The position numbers were made by a program, and so were the translations under genes. Source: Epinephelus fuscoguttatus (Eukaryota > Chordata > Actinopteri > Perciformes > Serranidae). Taken from it: a stretch of DNA of 64,000 nt. Numbering within the stretch: position 1 is the stretch's first letter; the number at the start of each line of letters is the position of its first letter. The notes under the pieces are model-generated. The model was not told the origin of the DNA and searched no databases. It worked only from the letters and a program-made list of their open reading frames with translations. Location: the NCBI RefSeq assembly GCF_011397635.1, contig NC_064759.1, positions 20,298,428 to 20,362,427 on the forward strand, in the 5' to 3' direction. Of the stretch, positions 1 to 10,976 are shown in pieces.

Positions 1-2520
1 TTCCTGCATGGTGATGATGACCTGAAATACAGTCCCTGAGCAGCAACGTGTACACTGTAACTAAAAACAGGAACTGTGTCGTTTTAAAACAACACAGACA
101 CATTTGTTTTGTCCTATCTGATCTTATCTTTGTAGTATCAGCCACATGCTCTATACCACTCCCATTGTATCACATGCATCAACAACCAGTCACACACTGC
201 AATCTATTGTCTGTTTATTGAAAATGGCAATGTCCAGTAAGAAAAAAAAAAAAAAAAAAAAAAAAATCAACAATAATTTTATATGTCCTGCTGTCTCCAC
301 TACTGGGTGTTCATCTGACTGTGATAATATTGCAAAAAGCTTCCCTGCACACAAGGTAAACTAATAAAATTAACTTTGTTGATACCTGATTGGACAGTAA
401 CTTTCTCAGTGGGATTAAAACTCTTTCTTACAGGTGTATCCTGGGTTTTTAGTGCATAATAAATTACTATGGGCAAATACAAACAAAACAAAAGTAATAA
501 TTGTTATCAAAAAACCCATGGGAAGAACTAAACACGCAGCCGGGACACTGTTTTGCAGTATTTATTATAACTTTAATCTAGGTTAGAGTAGTTTAAACTG
601 CTGGGAAGTATTTAGCAATTAAAAATGAAATAGCATTTAAGCATCTCCATGTAAAAGAATATGGGCAATCATATTCTTGATATTCCATTAAATGATACTT
701 ACATCTATATTTTCCTCATCTACTACTTTTTTTGTTGCAGTTGCTAATGATTTTGCAAGTGTCGAAGTGTATTGCATTACAGTGAGAGGTGTTTCTAATG
801 TTCAATCTACCATTATTCATGTAACGTAAATGAACAAATACAAATGCCAGCTTACAGTCTAACAAATCTTATCACTTCTCTCTAAAACAACAACAATTTT
901 AACAAAATCTTAACCTTTATGAAGGTGGGATTTATTGCAGGGTTGTTTTATTAGACCCGATTCAGTCAGTCGACTACTCACAGTCAATACATATGCATTA
1001 ATCCATACATTTCCACTCGTGCGTGGTAATCCTGACATCACCACACTAAACTGAAGTGAAAGAAAAGAACTGTATTCTGGTCACTGCTATTCACTGTTGA
1101 ACTTGCTCCTGAAACCTGGCACCTCTTAGCCTTCACAAGTGCATCACTACTAGGTGTGCAAGGTGATCCAGTGGGCCGAATTGGACCCTTTGGCGGGCCG
1201 GTTTTGGCCCCAGGGTCGTATGTTTGACACCCCTGCTTTAGACTTTAACTTTTAGGGAACAGTGTACATACAGAATGCCCTGCATTCATCTGTTCTCTTC
1301 TCCCATCTCTTGCCCATACAGAATTAAGTATTTTTGTATTATGGCTGATTTTCTGGCATAGCAGACTCCCAGTGTTCAGCATGCCACCTTGTTTGTTTGT
1401 TTTGTCACAGAGCAAGATTAACTAATAGAATTTGCTGAAAAAGAAACATGTAACAAGTCAAAATGGAGTATTGTCATCAGTGGAAATTGTGGTTGAAACA
1501 TGTGTTCTGTCTTGTACGTGCAGTTGTGAGTTTAAATGTGTCAACGTGTTTTACGGCAGCTGCCAGTTGTAACTATCGCAAAGAGTGTTCTAGTGTCTGT
1601 GCTCGTTCTCTTCCTGGCATGTGCCCCATTTACCTCGGCACACTGCTTGGACTCATGTGGTGAACATTGTGTGAAATCCTCACGTGCATGGGGCTTTTGT
1701 GGAGTCCTGGCATTCATGTGCAGATGGGATAACCCACAGTGTCCTCTGTTCGTGCACACTCGGGGACAAATACTCAAACATAAACAAGCACACTAACAAC
1801 AAATCCAATTTTCTACCATGTGGTGAGCCCAAAAGTTAAGTCAGCACTTCAGTTCACAGCACACAGTGTAAGTCATAGGAGTGAGAGCGGTAAAGCACAG
1901 ACATGGGAGGCAGTGAGGTCAAAGGTTAAAGGTTAGATCATGGGTGCAAGTTTTGTTTCAACATTGGAGGGGGAAACATGTGAAGGGGGTAGATACTCAA
2001 CCAGAACATTTTAGCATCAAAAACCTAATGTCCTGCATTCTGGTGATTTTTTTATGCACCAATTTGTGCATTTTCTGCTTCAATTTATGTTGTTAATGTC
2101 TTTAACTTTGTCAAGACAAAGGTCCTCTGCCACATTCATGTCTTTATTGAAGGGAACAAATGCATATGTTCTAAATATTCGGGCGTGTCACCTCTGAAAT
2201 CTACACCAAATGGCCACATCATCTCACTTCAGTCCAACATAAATTTAACCTTTTGTCTGACCTGAACCAAAGCACAGAGATGAGAAACTCTATTTCCACT
2301 GGAATCTGCTACTAGTGATTAGTTCTAACTATATTTTTAAATTATAGCATGTTAATTATACTTATTGTGTTATGATGCAACTAATGTGTAATGGTGACAA
2401 AATATTTGCCAAGTCTAATGTTCTCTTAAGCTGCCTTTTGAATGTATATTGTATCTGCAAGTAAAACTATGTGTAGCAAATTTCCTACATTTCATAGACT
2501 GTCTGATCTTTCTACTGACA
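1..2520. other. intergenic, no gene recognised
   Basis: I see no credible coding exon here on either strand; the open frames are short, overlap each other and resemble no family I know. The stretch holds a poly(A) run at about 241-266 and a hAT-type terminal fragment at about 1168-1235. The rest is AT-rich unique-looking sequence downstream of cnr2. In human, FUCA1 lies beyond CNR2 on this side, but no fucosidase exon is visible. Confidence 0.5.
1168..1235. mobile_element. hAT-type transposon terminal fragment
   Basis: The segment has the GGGCCGAATTGGACCC... and TTTGACACCCCTG wording that closes many vertebrate hAT elements. Only one end is present and no partner terminus is seen nearby, so it is a solo relic. 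The family is assigned from memory of the motif. Confidence 0.5.
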
Positions 2521-2523
2521 ATA

Positions 2524-2529
2524 TTTATT
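2524..2529 (-). terminator. cnr2: cnr2 poly(A) signal
   Basis: The plus strand reads TTTATT, giving AATAAA on the gene strand about 205 nt after the cnr2 stop codon. This implies a short 3'UTR. No other canonical signal is closer. Confidence 0.45.
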
Positions 2530-2732
2530 GTGTTATAGCCTTACTGCAATAACCTTGATCAAAAAGACAAGTTAAAGTTTTTGCCAGCACTAATAATCTG
2601 ATCGAAAGAAATTCTGCTCATTTGTATTGAAGGTTTTGATGCTTAATCTACGGGAAGTTTTCAGCGATGTCCATTTCTACACCCTAAGCACGCTGCCACA
2701 AACACAGACACTGCCTGCACCGCTACTCAATT

Positions 2733-3817
2733 TCAGATTTTCTGCTTCTGATCATTCACCATATCTGAGATCGAGCTAAGTCGGGTGGTTCTGGTCTTGG
2801 GCATCTCATCCTCAGTTACGGCAGTACAGTTGTTGTCTTCTGCAGAGGGTAATCCTGGGGTTAAATTCTCTGTAGATTTTTTACACCTTCCAAACATACG
2901 CAGCCTTTGTAGCAACTGCAGCAGAGCAACTCTTAGCTCTCGACAGCGCAGTGCATACAGCAGTGGGTTGACTGCAGAGTTGACCAGGCAGAGGGTACTG
3001 CAAAAGGCAAAGGCCCTCTGCTGGTTGTGGGTCAGGATCACAGTGACATCAGCCAACATGAAGGAGAGTGCAGGAAGCCAGCAGCTCACTAGTATGACTA
3101 GGATCAGGCCAAAGGTGCGCGCTAGCCTGATATCCATCCTCATGCGGGCCTGGCCTGTGCCTGCTGCTCCCTGGAGGCTGGTCATGGAGGACTCATGCTG
3201 GTGGGCCTTCCACAGGATGAGAGCATAAGCCCCCAAAATGAGAGCCAGGAGCACCAGAGTGAGGCTGGTCCAGCAGGCCAGATAGCCCTGGTTGATGTAG
3301 GGAAACAGGCGTGAGCAAGGTGGATTAAGCCCTGTGGGACACCTCCAGCCCATCAGAGGCAAGAAGGAGATGACGATGGTGGCACTCCAAAGGATCAGCA
3401 GGCTCAGCAGAGCTCGCCGGCGGGTGAGCAGAACCTTGTACCTGGAGGCCTGCTGGATACAGAGGTAGCGGTCCAGAGCAGTCAGCAGTAAACTCCCCAC
3501 TGAGCTGGTGAAGGCCATGGTGACACCACCTAATTTGAAGAGGTAAGCAGTGGGGCCGTCGCTGTGCCGAAACAGGTGAAAGTCCAGGAAGCTGGTGGTG
3601 AAGAAGCAGCTGGCAAAAACATCTGCCAGAGCGAGGCTGGCAATGAACAAGTAGGAAGGCCGCCGCCGCAGGGTGGCTGTGGCAGCGATCACTCCCAACA
3701 CAAGAACATTTTCCAGCAGTGTGATGGGACCTGCCAGTAAACAGATGGAGCCGATGGCTGTCTTCTCTGCCTTGATGAGGACCATGTAGCATTCCAGATT
3801 CTCACAAGACCTGTTCA
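2733..3817 (-). CDS. cnr2: cnr2 coding exon 2
   Basis: This exon carries all seven transmembrane segments and the cytoplasmic tail, which ends DMVNDQKQKI before the stop. It begins with TG, completing a codon (GTG, Val) whose first base comes from exon 1. The acceptor is a clear pyrimidine-rich CAG. Confidence 0.93.
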
Positions 3818-4576
3818 CTGTGAGAAAAACACAGGTATAAACAGTGTACTGAAACTACAACTGCACGAATAAATGCACCATTAAAGGCCCAGTGTGTAGG
3901 ACGTAGGGGGATATATTGACAGGAATTGAATGGAATATGATAAGTATGTTTTCTTTAATGTATAATCACCTGAAAATAAGAATCGTTGTACTTTTGTTAC
4001 CTTAGAATGAGTCATTTATGTCAACATAGAGAGCACGTCCTCGTCTACAGAGTCCGCCATGTTGCATCACCATGCTAACACTGATTTTTCCATTGCAAAA
4101 TTGCGTTATTCAGTGTTTTTACCAGTTTAAATCACTAGGCCTCTTTGGTTTGGAGAGGATGAGACCTCTACAGGTACTTACTAAATGTCTGAATCTTAAG
4201 TTATCAGAGCAAAAAAGGTGAGCATACATTAGCACGTTGTCAGAGAAGCACTAACATGAAAATGCTTTATTCAGTGTTTTCACTCATTTTAAACGCATGG
4301 TTCTTTTATTTTGGAGTGGAAGAGACCTCTGCAGATAATTTGGTTGAACAATGAACATTGAAGGAATCCCAACCAGGAGAAGTTTCTGCTGATTGCAATC
4401 TGCATACCCCACTGCTAGATGTCACTAAATCCCCCTAAATGTTACACACTGTTCCTTTAAGTATTACATTTGCTGGAAAACCCCATTTCAGATTGAGGGT
4501 GCTTACCTATTGGGGATGAGACATTCCCTTTAGCTTCTGTGGGTCCTAAAGATGTGTGAACCTCCCACTCCTCCAT
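2733..4576 (-). CDS. cnr2: cannabinoid receptor 2 (two coding exons)
   Basis: This is a class A GPCR for endocannabinoids, Gi-coupled and at the plasma membrane. Two exons, 4507-4576 and 2733-3817, join in frame to encode 384 residues. Exon 1 starts MEEWEVHTSL and ends with one base of a codon at a GTAAGC donor; exon 2 begins after a TTTTTCTCACAG acceptor. Visible marks are two N-glycosylation sequons in the N-tail (NVS near residue 18, NRS near 25), seven hydrophobic segments, DRY at about 139-141, the CWLP toggle near 270, NPLLY at about 307-311, and a Cys pair (about 183 and 191) in extracellular loop 2, as in CB2. Human CB2 has 360 residues; the core aligns well with it, including RRKPSYLFI-like and LLTALDRYLC segments. 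The position next to pnrc2 and srsf10 supports cnr2 over cnr1. The intron carries a MITE. The start is chosen because the frame of the long exon opens only at GTG within the acceptor, while the upstream exon supplies an ATG with G at -3. Confidence 0.93.
3881..4460. mobile_element. TTAA-flanked MITE in cnr2 intron (copy 1)
   Basis: TTAA at 3881-3884 and at 4457-4460 flank a 572-bp segment. Its two ends are inverted matches: AGGCCCAGTGTGTAGG on the left and AGGAACAGTGTGTAAC read inward from the right, both followed by TAGGGGGAT and a TGACA block. No coding sequence is seen inside. The TTAA target suggests a piggyBac-type parent, but this is inference. Related copies start at about 9103, 40405 and 61615 in this window. 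Confidence 0.75.
4507..4576 (-). CDS. cnr2: cnr2 coding exon 1 (N-terminal tail)
   Basis: This 70-nt coding segment encodes 23 residues from ATG to a GTAAGC donor, with phase 1. The first residues MEE match the start of human CB2. No stop interrupts the joined frame and the junction phase fits exon 2 exactly. It is too short to stand out as an ORF, so it is supported by phase, donor quality and the N-terminal match. Confidence 0.82.
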
Positions 4577-5227
4577 AGCAACTGTTACTGTATGAGCCAG
4601 TACTAGATTATAAGTAGAAAATAAAGAAAATGATTTAAATATGTTATTCTTTATATAGATTATGATCCTGTCTGTTGCAAAAGAACAAGACTTATTAACA
4701 GCAGAAATTTTAAAAATAAAAGTACTGCATCTTAAGCCTTTTCAGTTTTATCTTAACTTCTAAAGCACATAAAAACAATGTCATATTGAGAAACAAAAAT
4801 ACAAGTAAAAAGCAATAAGTTAACGATAACTGAAGTAAATGGATTAGACAAGACAGAACAATCAAAACATCTACAGGAAAAAAAGAAATAATCAGTGTGG
4901 TCACTGTGTCAATATTTGATGACAAGCATGTTTTACGTTGTACATCCACTGTTAAAAGTTGTACATACAAGTGGATAAGACAGGCAACTTCCGGAAAACA
5001 GATAAAGTAGAAGATGTAATGCCTTTTCCTCTCTTTGTCAATATTGAACTTGGTGCTTAGAGGGAACATTAACATTTGTGAGTCAAGACAGAAAGTCATC
5101 TAGAGGTCAATGATCATTACAGTATCTGCCTGGGCTGATATTGAAGAGATGGTTGCAAGGAGCCTTAAGCAAGACATGAACCACTTCTTACTCAATGAAC
5201 AATTGCCAAATTTTATTCAAGAAAAAA

Positions 5228-5253
5228 CCTTCTTCTTCTTCTTCTTCTTCTTT
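5228..5253. repeat. (CTT)n microsatellite
   Basis: About eight uninterrupted CTT units are followed by AT-rich sequence. Confidence 0.85.
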
Positions 5254-6939
5254 AATATGTACTACAACCTGTGTGATTAACATGGCAACCTTTTAAGGTG
5301 CTTTTCAATGTGAATGTAATGCATGTCTCACGAATGTTTAAGCATGCAGCTCATATATGATGATGCTGTCTTTGCATCTTGTGTGTGCCCAATGAAACTT
5401 TCGAAAATCTCTTTCTGCAAGACATCCTCTGTGCTTTAAGTGTTTTTTTTATTAACTGAGTCCAGAGAATTAATATTTAATCCATATTTCCACAATCACT
5501 TTGGCAGGGATTTTACTCTAAGTGCATTCAGTTATCTGCAGAGATGAACATAACAGCAGCCTCATGTTGTTGGCCTATTATCACATTTAACAGGATGAAG
5601 ACTGCCCCCTTTTGGAATTAGACGGGACTGTATTGTAACTAAACGGTAAAGCAGAGGCTGAAGGTCACCACAGAGATGAGCAATCTGCTGCAGAGTGCAT
5701 CACCTGTATGCAATCAATAGATTAAAGTATGTGTGGGAAGCCGGTGTGAGAGGGATTTGATTAAAGTAAATAATGCTGTGATAAACAGAGAGTGGCCCCC
5801 TATGATTGCTTGCAGAGAGTGGTTTAAACGGAATATATTTTATAGTCAAAACATGATCTAAACACACAAAAAAATATGAATGTAAATCACATTGATTTTA
5901 AAGATAAAGCTGGGATATTACATACATCACATAAAAATAAACACTGATGGACTGAGGGAAGTAGTTGGCGCATGTGATGCAGTATAAGTGATTATAGACT
6001 AAAGGGAGCACTTTCACCAAATCAGGTCACTGTGTCCTTCAATTCCTTGTTTTCCTTTTATTCTATTCCGGCAACCATTATTTCTGTTTTTCATCATAAA
6101 TATGACACAGCCTTATGAAAGCACAGAAAATATATATGTGGGTAAAAGTAGTAGGAGTAAATTACTTTCCAGAAAGCCCTTTATTGGCTTGAGGGGCAAT
6201 ATTTCCCAATATAGGCCATATGGGTGCAAGCACTGTGGATATTACACCACCTCAGGCTCTTTTCTCCCTCGTGGTGAGGACAGAAAAAATTGATTGACAC
6301 AGTGCTGTGCTTTGACTCTTAAGAACCAGTCAGACTTATAAAAATGATTGTCTCTTCAAGAGCATACAGGAGCAGTGCATACAGGAACCTCCATATATAA
6401 TAAAAAACATACAGGCATCCATTTTAGTCACATCACTGGCGACATGCACAGTGAAATACAGTGTGGCAATAACCCCTTGAGTCAGTGTTGCACCGTGCCA
6501 CATTATTTCAAAATATCACAAGCCCTTCTGGCTCAAGATGGGGGGAAAAAATAAAAACACTAGTTCAAGTCTCGTGTTTCGTAGTAGCAGGAGAGAATAA
6601 AAGCGTTAAAAAATAGGTCAAAAGTAGCACACATCTAGTGCATGAATACACACAGTGAATAAAATGAAATGTAAATCGCATTTTCATAGATATGGCAATA
6701 CCTTTCAAATACAAATTAGGAAGTTATTATTTCTGCATCTTAAACGTGTGATAAAATAAACTTAAAAGAGCTTACCGTTTGTTACGTTTGGTTTCCTTGT
6801 TTGCTTCCTGCTATAGCAGCACCCGAATCAGGTCTCAGCCACAGAGCAACCACAGCATGATCGCACGGTCCTGCAGACCTGACTGGTGGCAAAGTGCATG
6901 AGTGAGGGGAGAAGATAAGGAGGGTGGTTGTGATGACAT

Positions 6940-6980
6940 GAGAGAGAGAGAGAGGGAGGGAGAAAGAGAGAGACACACAC
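6940..6980. repeat. GA-rich microsatellite
   Basis: This is an imperfect (AG)n run passing into GAGACACACAC. The open frames around it arise from this low-complexity tract. Confidence 0.7.
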
Positions 6981-9098
6981 ATGTGGAGAGATGACAGAGA
7001 CCTACATGTACACTGGAATCTGTGAGGAGAATAAAGTAATAGCAATAAAGTCCCATTTTTATATGTTTTATTGTAACAGCAAAAGGTGAAAGGGACAAGA
7101 TGAAACATTTACACAGTAATAAAGGCCAGCAGTATTGATCACACACTTCTTGCCTCTCCAGCAGTCTGGGTCAGGGTGGACTCCAGGGGAGGAGAGCACT
7201 TAAGCAGGTGTGAAGAACATGTCGATAAAAAAGAAGAGAAAAACGCACCATATGACCTTTATTCAAAATATGTGCACAAAATGACCTTTAAAAATCAGAT
7301 TTGGCTGCGAATCCATCATCACAAACCTGTGAGTGTTTTTCTAATGCATTAATAACCTGATAAGCTCATGTTGAGTTAAGATTATTGTGCCATACTACTA
7401 TCCCCCAGGTTAAGAATGAACTTTCATGCTCATATTCATAACCTCATTTGTCTCATCCAATCAAGGTGGCTATAAAACATCTTGCCGTCGAATTATTCCT
7501 ATTTGTGCAGTGACAGTTTTTCCTTCCACCTCTTTTGCTAATTACTTTCCACTCATCTTCATTTGACGGACAGTATCTACCATCACACATGCACAACACT
7601 CCCTCACATCATACTTCTTAAAGGAATACAAACATATCCAAATTTCTCGCCTTTTGTGGATGGAAAGCACCAGCAAGTTGATAAAAAGTAAGATTTTAAT
7701 TACGTCTGCTTTGTTAATTTAAAGATTTTAATTGTGTGCATGAGAGAAGACTGTGTAAAGAGCTCTTTTGCAAACATTTGATTGCTTTCTTGGTTAATAA
7801 AGTGTACAAACCAGCTTTCTTCAACTTCAACTTTGCAATCATTTTTATTGCTTCTTTTATATTACATAATTGAATAACGCCCACTGAGGCCATGTTAGTG
7901 GGTGGGTCAGAGTGTAGTACTGCTTACAGTACAACAGAGGGCAATGCTAAGCAGCCATAAGCTAGTGGACATCAGGAGTAACCTGGCAGTGAAAGGTTGT
8001 TCAGTGTTTCCATCCTCATCATTTATAATACAAAAAATTTAAGGTCAAGACGCAGTTTCCTCAGCAATTAAGGCCGTTTAATTTGGCTGATGTCCCTCTG
8101 GTGAAAATAAAGTCGATTAGTAGTTCGATAACAATTCAATCAGGTCATGAAATCACATACCGGAGGCATTTTGAAATGAATTAGCATCCTATTTAAGAGA
8201 AAAGTGTGCTAAGTGAAACAGAAACTGGGACTAACAAATTTATTAAATGACAAGAGAGGAAAATAGGTTAGGAAGGGATGTTTAATGTCATCTTTATATT
8301 TAGATGGCATTCAAGTAAATTATGATTTGGAGGGGGGAAAAAAGGTCTTGTAATGAGACATTGATATCTGGTGCACTGCGTCCTCTCCTCCTTTCAGCTG
8401 ATAGATCCAGCAGGCCAGAAGGCAGGAAATTAGATTACAGGAGCAGACAGCACAGCTCCAATAAGATTTCTTGTCAGTCACTGTCTGGTTCAGGTGCAGC
8501 ACAAGAGCACAGACCACAGGACAGAATAAAGCCTGACATGTTCAGTTGTTGGTTGGATCCTGCCCCAAAGTTTTTTTTTTTGTTTTTTTTTAGAAATCAC
8601 CCTGGACAGAAACATCAGGGCTCACTTTGCTGTTTTTCCGGTTGAATCCATTAATCAAATTTCCTCTCCTCATTTCCAGATTGCCAGAACAGACCTCCAG
8701 ACAGCAGGATCAGATCACTGATGTGAAAAACACAAGAAAAAAAATGAACAGATCAAACACAAATCAAATTATTTCACAGTAAATTATTTAATAAGACTTG
8801 ATTATTTACTTGGTTCTTGGAATACTATAAGGCAGTAGTAAAATGCTTGAATTCTAAATTTGTAAATCAAAAGTGGTATTGAGAACTACAAATGTAGCCT
8901 ACATGGATAGACCAAAATTAACAGGCTTTCGTCAAGTAAACTGTAAAGTACAAAACCTAATTTCCTGTTTAAGCATTCAGCATTTACCAAAACAGTATGA
9001 AGGGGTATTAAAAACGTGTGTTTACTTGTACTTGCATTCATGGCATTGAGGTCAAGAGTCATATCTACTGAGCTGTTCAGTCATGTTTTCCACAACAT

Positions 9099-9625
9099 TT
9101 AAAGGTCCTGTGTGTAGGATTTAGGGAGGTATATTGGAGGAAATGGAGTAGAATATAACAAGTGTGTTTCCTTTAGTGTATAATCATCTGAAAATAAGAT
9201 TTGTTGTGTTTTTGTTATAAAATTATTTCTACATACAGAGCAGGTCCTCATCCACTGAGGTCATTTTGTTCTACGATAGTAAGAACACACTAACTAAACA
9301 TGCCTCTAGATGGGGACATTTACACTTTCATGATTTCTACATAGTCAGCTGTCCTTCAGCAGCAAGAGCATCAGAATACACTGATATTTTAAAAGTGAAA
9401 GTGCTTAATTCAGTGGTTTTACCAGTTGAAATTGCCTGGTCTGTTTGTTTTGGAGAGGAAGACACCTCTACAGATTATTATGGATCAGAAAGAAGATGAG
9501 CAAACATTAAGTTGAGAAGAAAGGTGAGCACACATCAGCAGTTGCTGGGCTAGCAGCCCATTTGTTTATTCAGAGTTTTCATCAGTTCTAATGACCTGGT
9601 CATTGTAGATGACTTGGATTGGATA
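9099..9625. mobile_element. TTAA-flanked MITE, copy 2 (3' truncated)
   Basis: It begins with TTAA then AGGTCCTGTGTGTAGG and follows the interior of the 3881-4460 element in the same order (the ATAATCATCTGAAAATAAG block, then a region like GAGCAGGTCCTC). The last roughly 170 bp with the right terminus cannot be found, so this copy is truncated or diverged. Confidence 0.65.
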
Positions 9626-10372
9626 TGATGTTTTTTTCAATATTCTGAGCACATGTTAGGCTATATTTTGTGCTACAATGACATTAAGCACTATTTTAAT
9701 CTAAATGTTGAGGACTTTCCGTGAGTCCATAAAGTTAATGTAAGTGGAAAAGCTGTTATTTTATTTGTTAGTTGACATGATGTCAATATGGGACAACAGC
9801 TAAGTTTTTGTTGTTGTTGTTGCTGTTGTTTTGTTTTTTTTTACAACAAGAACAAGAACCACATTTTATGGCTGTGATACTGCAGTGCCAATGTGGCAAT
9901 GCCATATCTCCATGATAAAAGAAAAGTCGGAGCAGAAGAGGGGCAACTGTGTCCACCTTGACAGGACAACATGGCCAGTGATGGATATAGCCATAGTAAT
10001 TTCAAGGATAATCCTTTGAAAATAAACATTTGTTTATAAAGTCAATACTTGTTAAAATATCTTCCACAAAGCATTGTTTATTTTTCATGTACATAGAAAA
10101 ATATTACATAGTTCTTTCCAGAAACTCTCTCTAGAAAATTATGAGGATACTGTATACCCTTAATATAAAGTGCTATCCTCTTTTTACTCAACATAAAACT
10201 TCACATAGTCAAATTATTATAAAATACCCACCATGTTTGAGATCTTCAGTGTAGAATATGAAGTCCACCCAGGTTGAAAAAATTACACACACACTTTCAA
10301 ATTCCCAGACTAAATACAAAGGACCTGACCTCAGTGGTCTCTATGACCCTGCTTGTACTGATGTGTGCTAAG

Positions 10373-10976
10373 CAGAGGTGTGGACTTGAGTCACACGACT
10401 TGAACTCGATTTCAAATTTGATGACTCTGAGCTCAACTTGACAAAATCGAAAAAGACTGCAGCTCGACTTGGAATTTAACACCAATGACTTGAAAATATT
10501 TGATACCTTCCCCAAATCAAAAGTGTGCCACAAATCAGTTCATTTCCCTAAATTTCCTGAATAAACTAACATTAAGGCAACTTAACTTCCCAGATTCACT
10601 TGTTTGAACCAATGTAACCAAAGTTACAGGAGAGAACCATGAAGAACAATGTGACATTACTGAGCAGCAGTTGGAAAACATGACACCAAAGTTAATTTTC
10701 TTTGCGTACAAAAACGTGGTGGTTAACAGAAAAAGAATTGCAGTATGCAAAACATGTGAGTCAAAACTTACCGATGGAGATACAAAAACTTCTAACAAAC
10801 TGCAAATTTTAAAAAGCATATATGATTTTTTTATTTACTCCATTGTAGACATTTACTTTTGTCAAGAACACATTATGAGTGTCAAAGTTTAGGACTTGGG
10901 ACTTGACTTGAAATTTACCCGTTATGACTTACGACTTACTTATGACTTGCAAAACAATGACTTGTTTCCACCTCTG
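10373..10976 (+). mobile_element. hAT element with decayed BED zinc-finger segment
   Basis: The ends are inverted: CAGAGGTGTGGACTTGAG on the left, and on the right sequence closing in CCACCTCTG. Direct repeats of GACTTG lie inside both arms. Flanking octamers GTGCTAAG and GTAATAAC match at 5 of 8 positions, a possible worn hAT target duplication. At about 10671-10892 a plus-strand frame contains AVCKTCESKLTDG followed by TSNKLQILKS, which resembles a BED finger with its histidines lost. No transposase core is present, so it is an internally deleted, dead copy. Confidence 0.65.

Noticed and set aside
2785-3228. A 147-codon plus-strand frame opposite cnr2
   Set aside because: It is a shadow of the receptor exon with no recognisable domain.
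3816-3818. GTG as the cnr2 start codon
   Set aside because: The triplet straddles an intron acceptor (CACAG|TG). An upstream exon supplies an ATG in phase.
4710-5099. A 129-codon minus-strand frame between cnr2 and pnrc2
   Set aside because: The composition is hydrophobic and AT-driven, with no family resemblance and no splice or promoter context.
6102-6554. Two plus-strand frames, one with a CxxC (CKHC) zinc-finger-like phrase
   Set aside because: Only one Cys pair is present with no His partner, and no neighbouring finger, exon signal or known family supports them.
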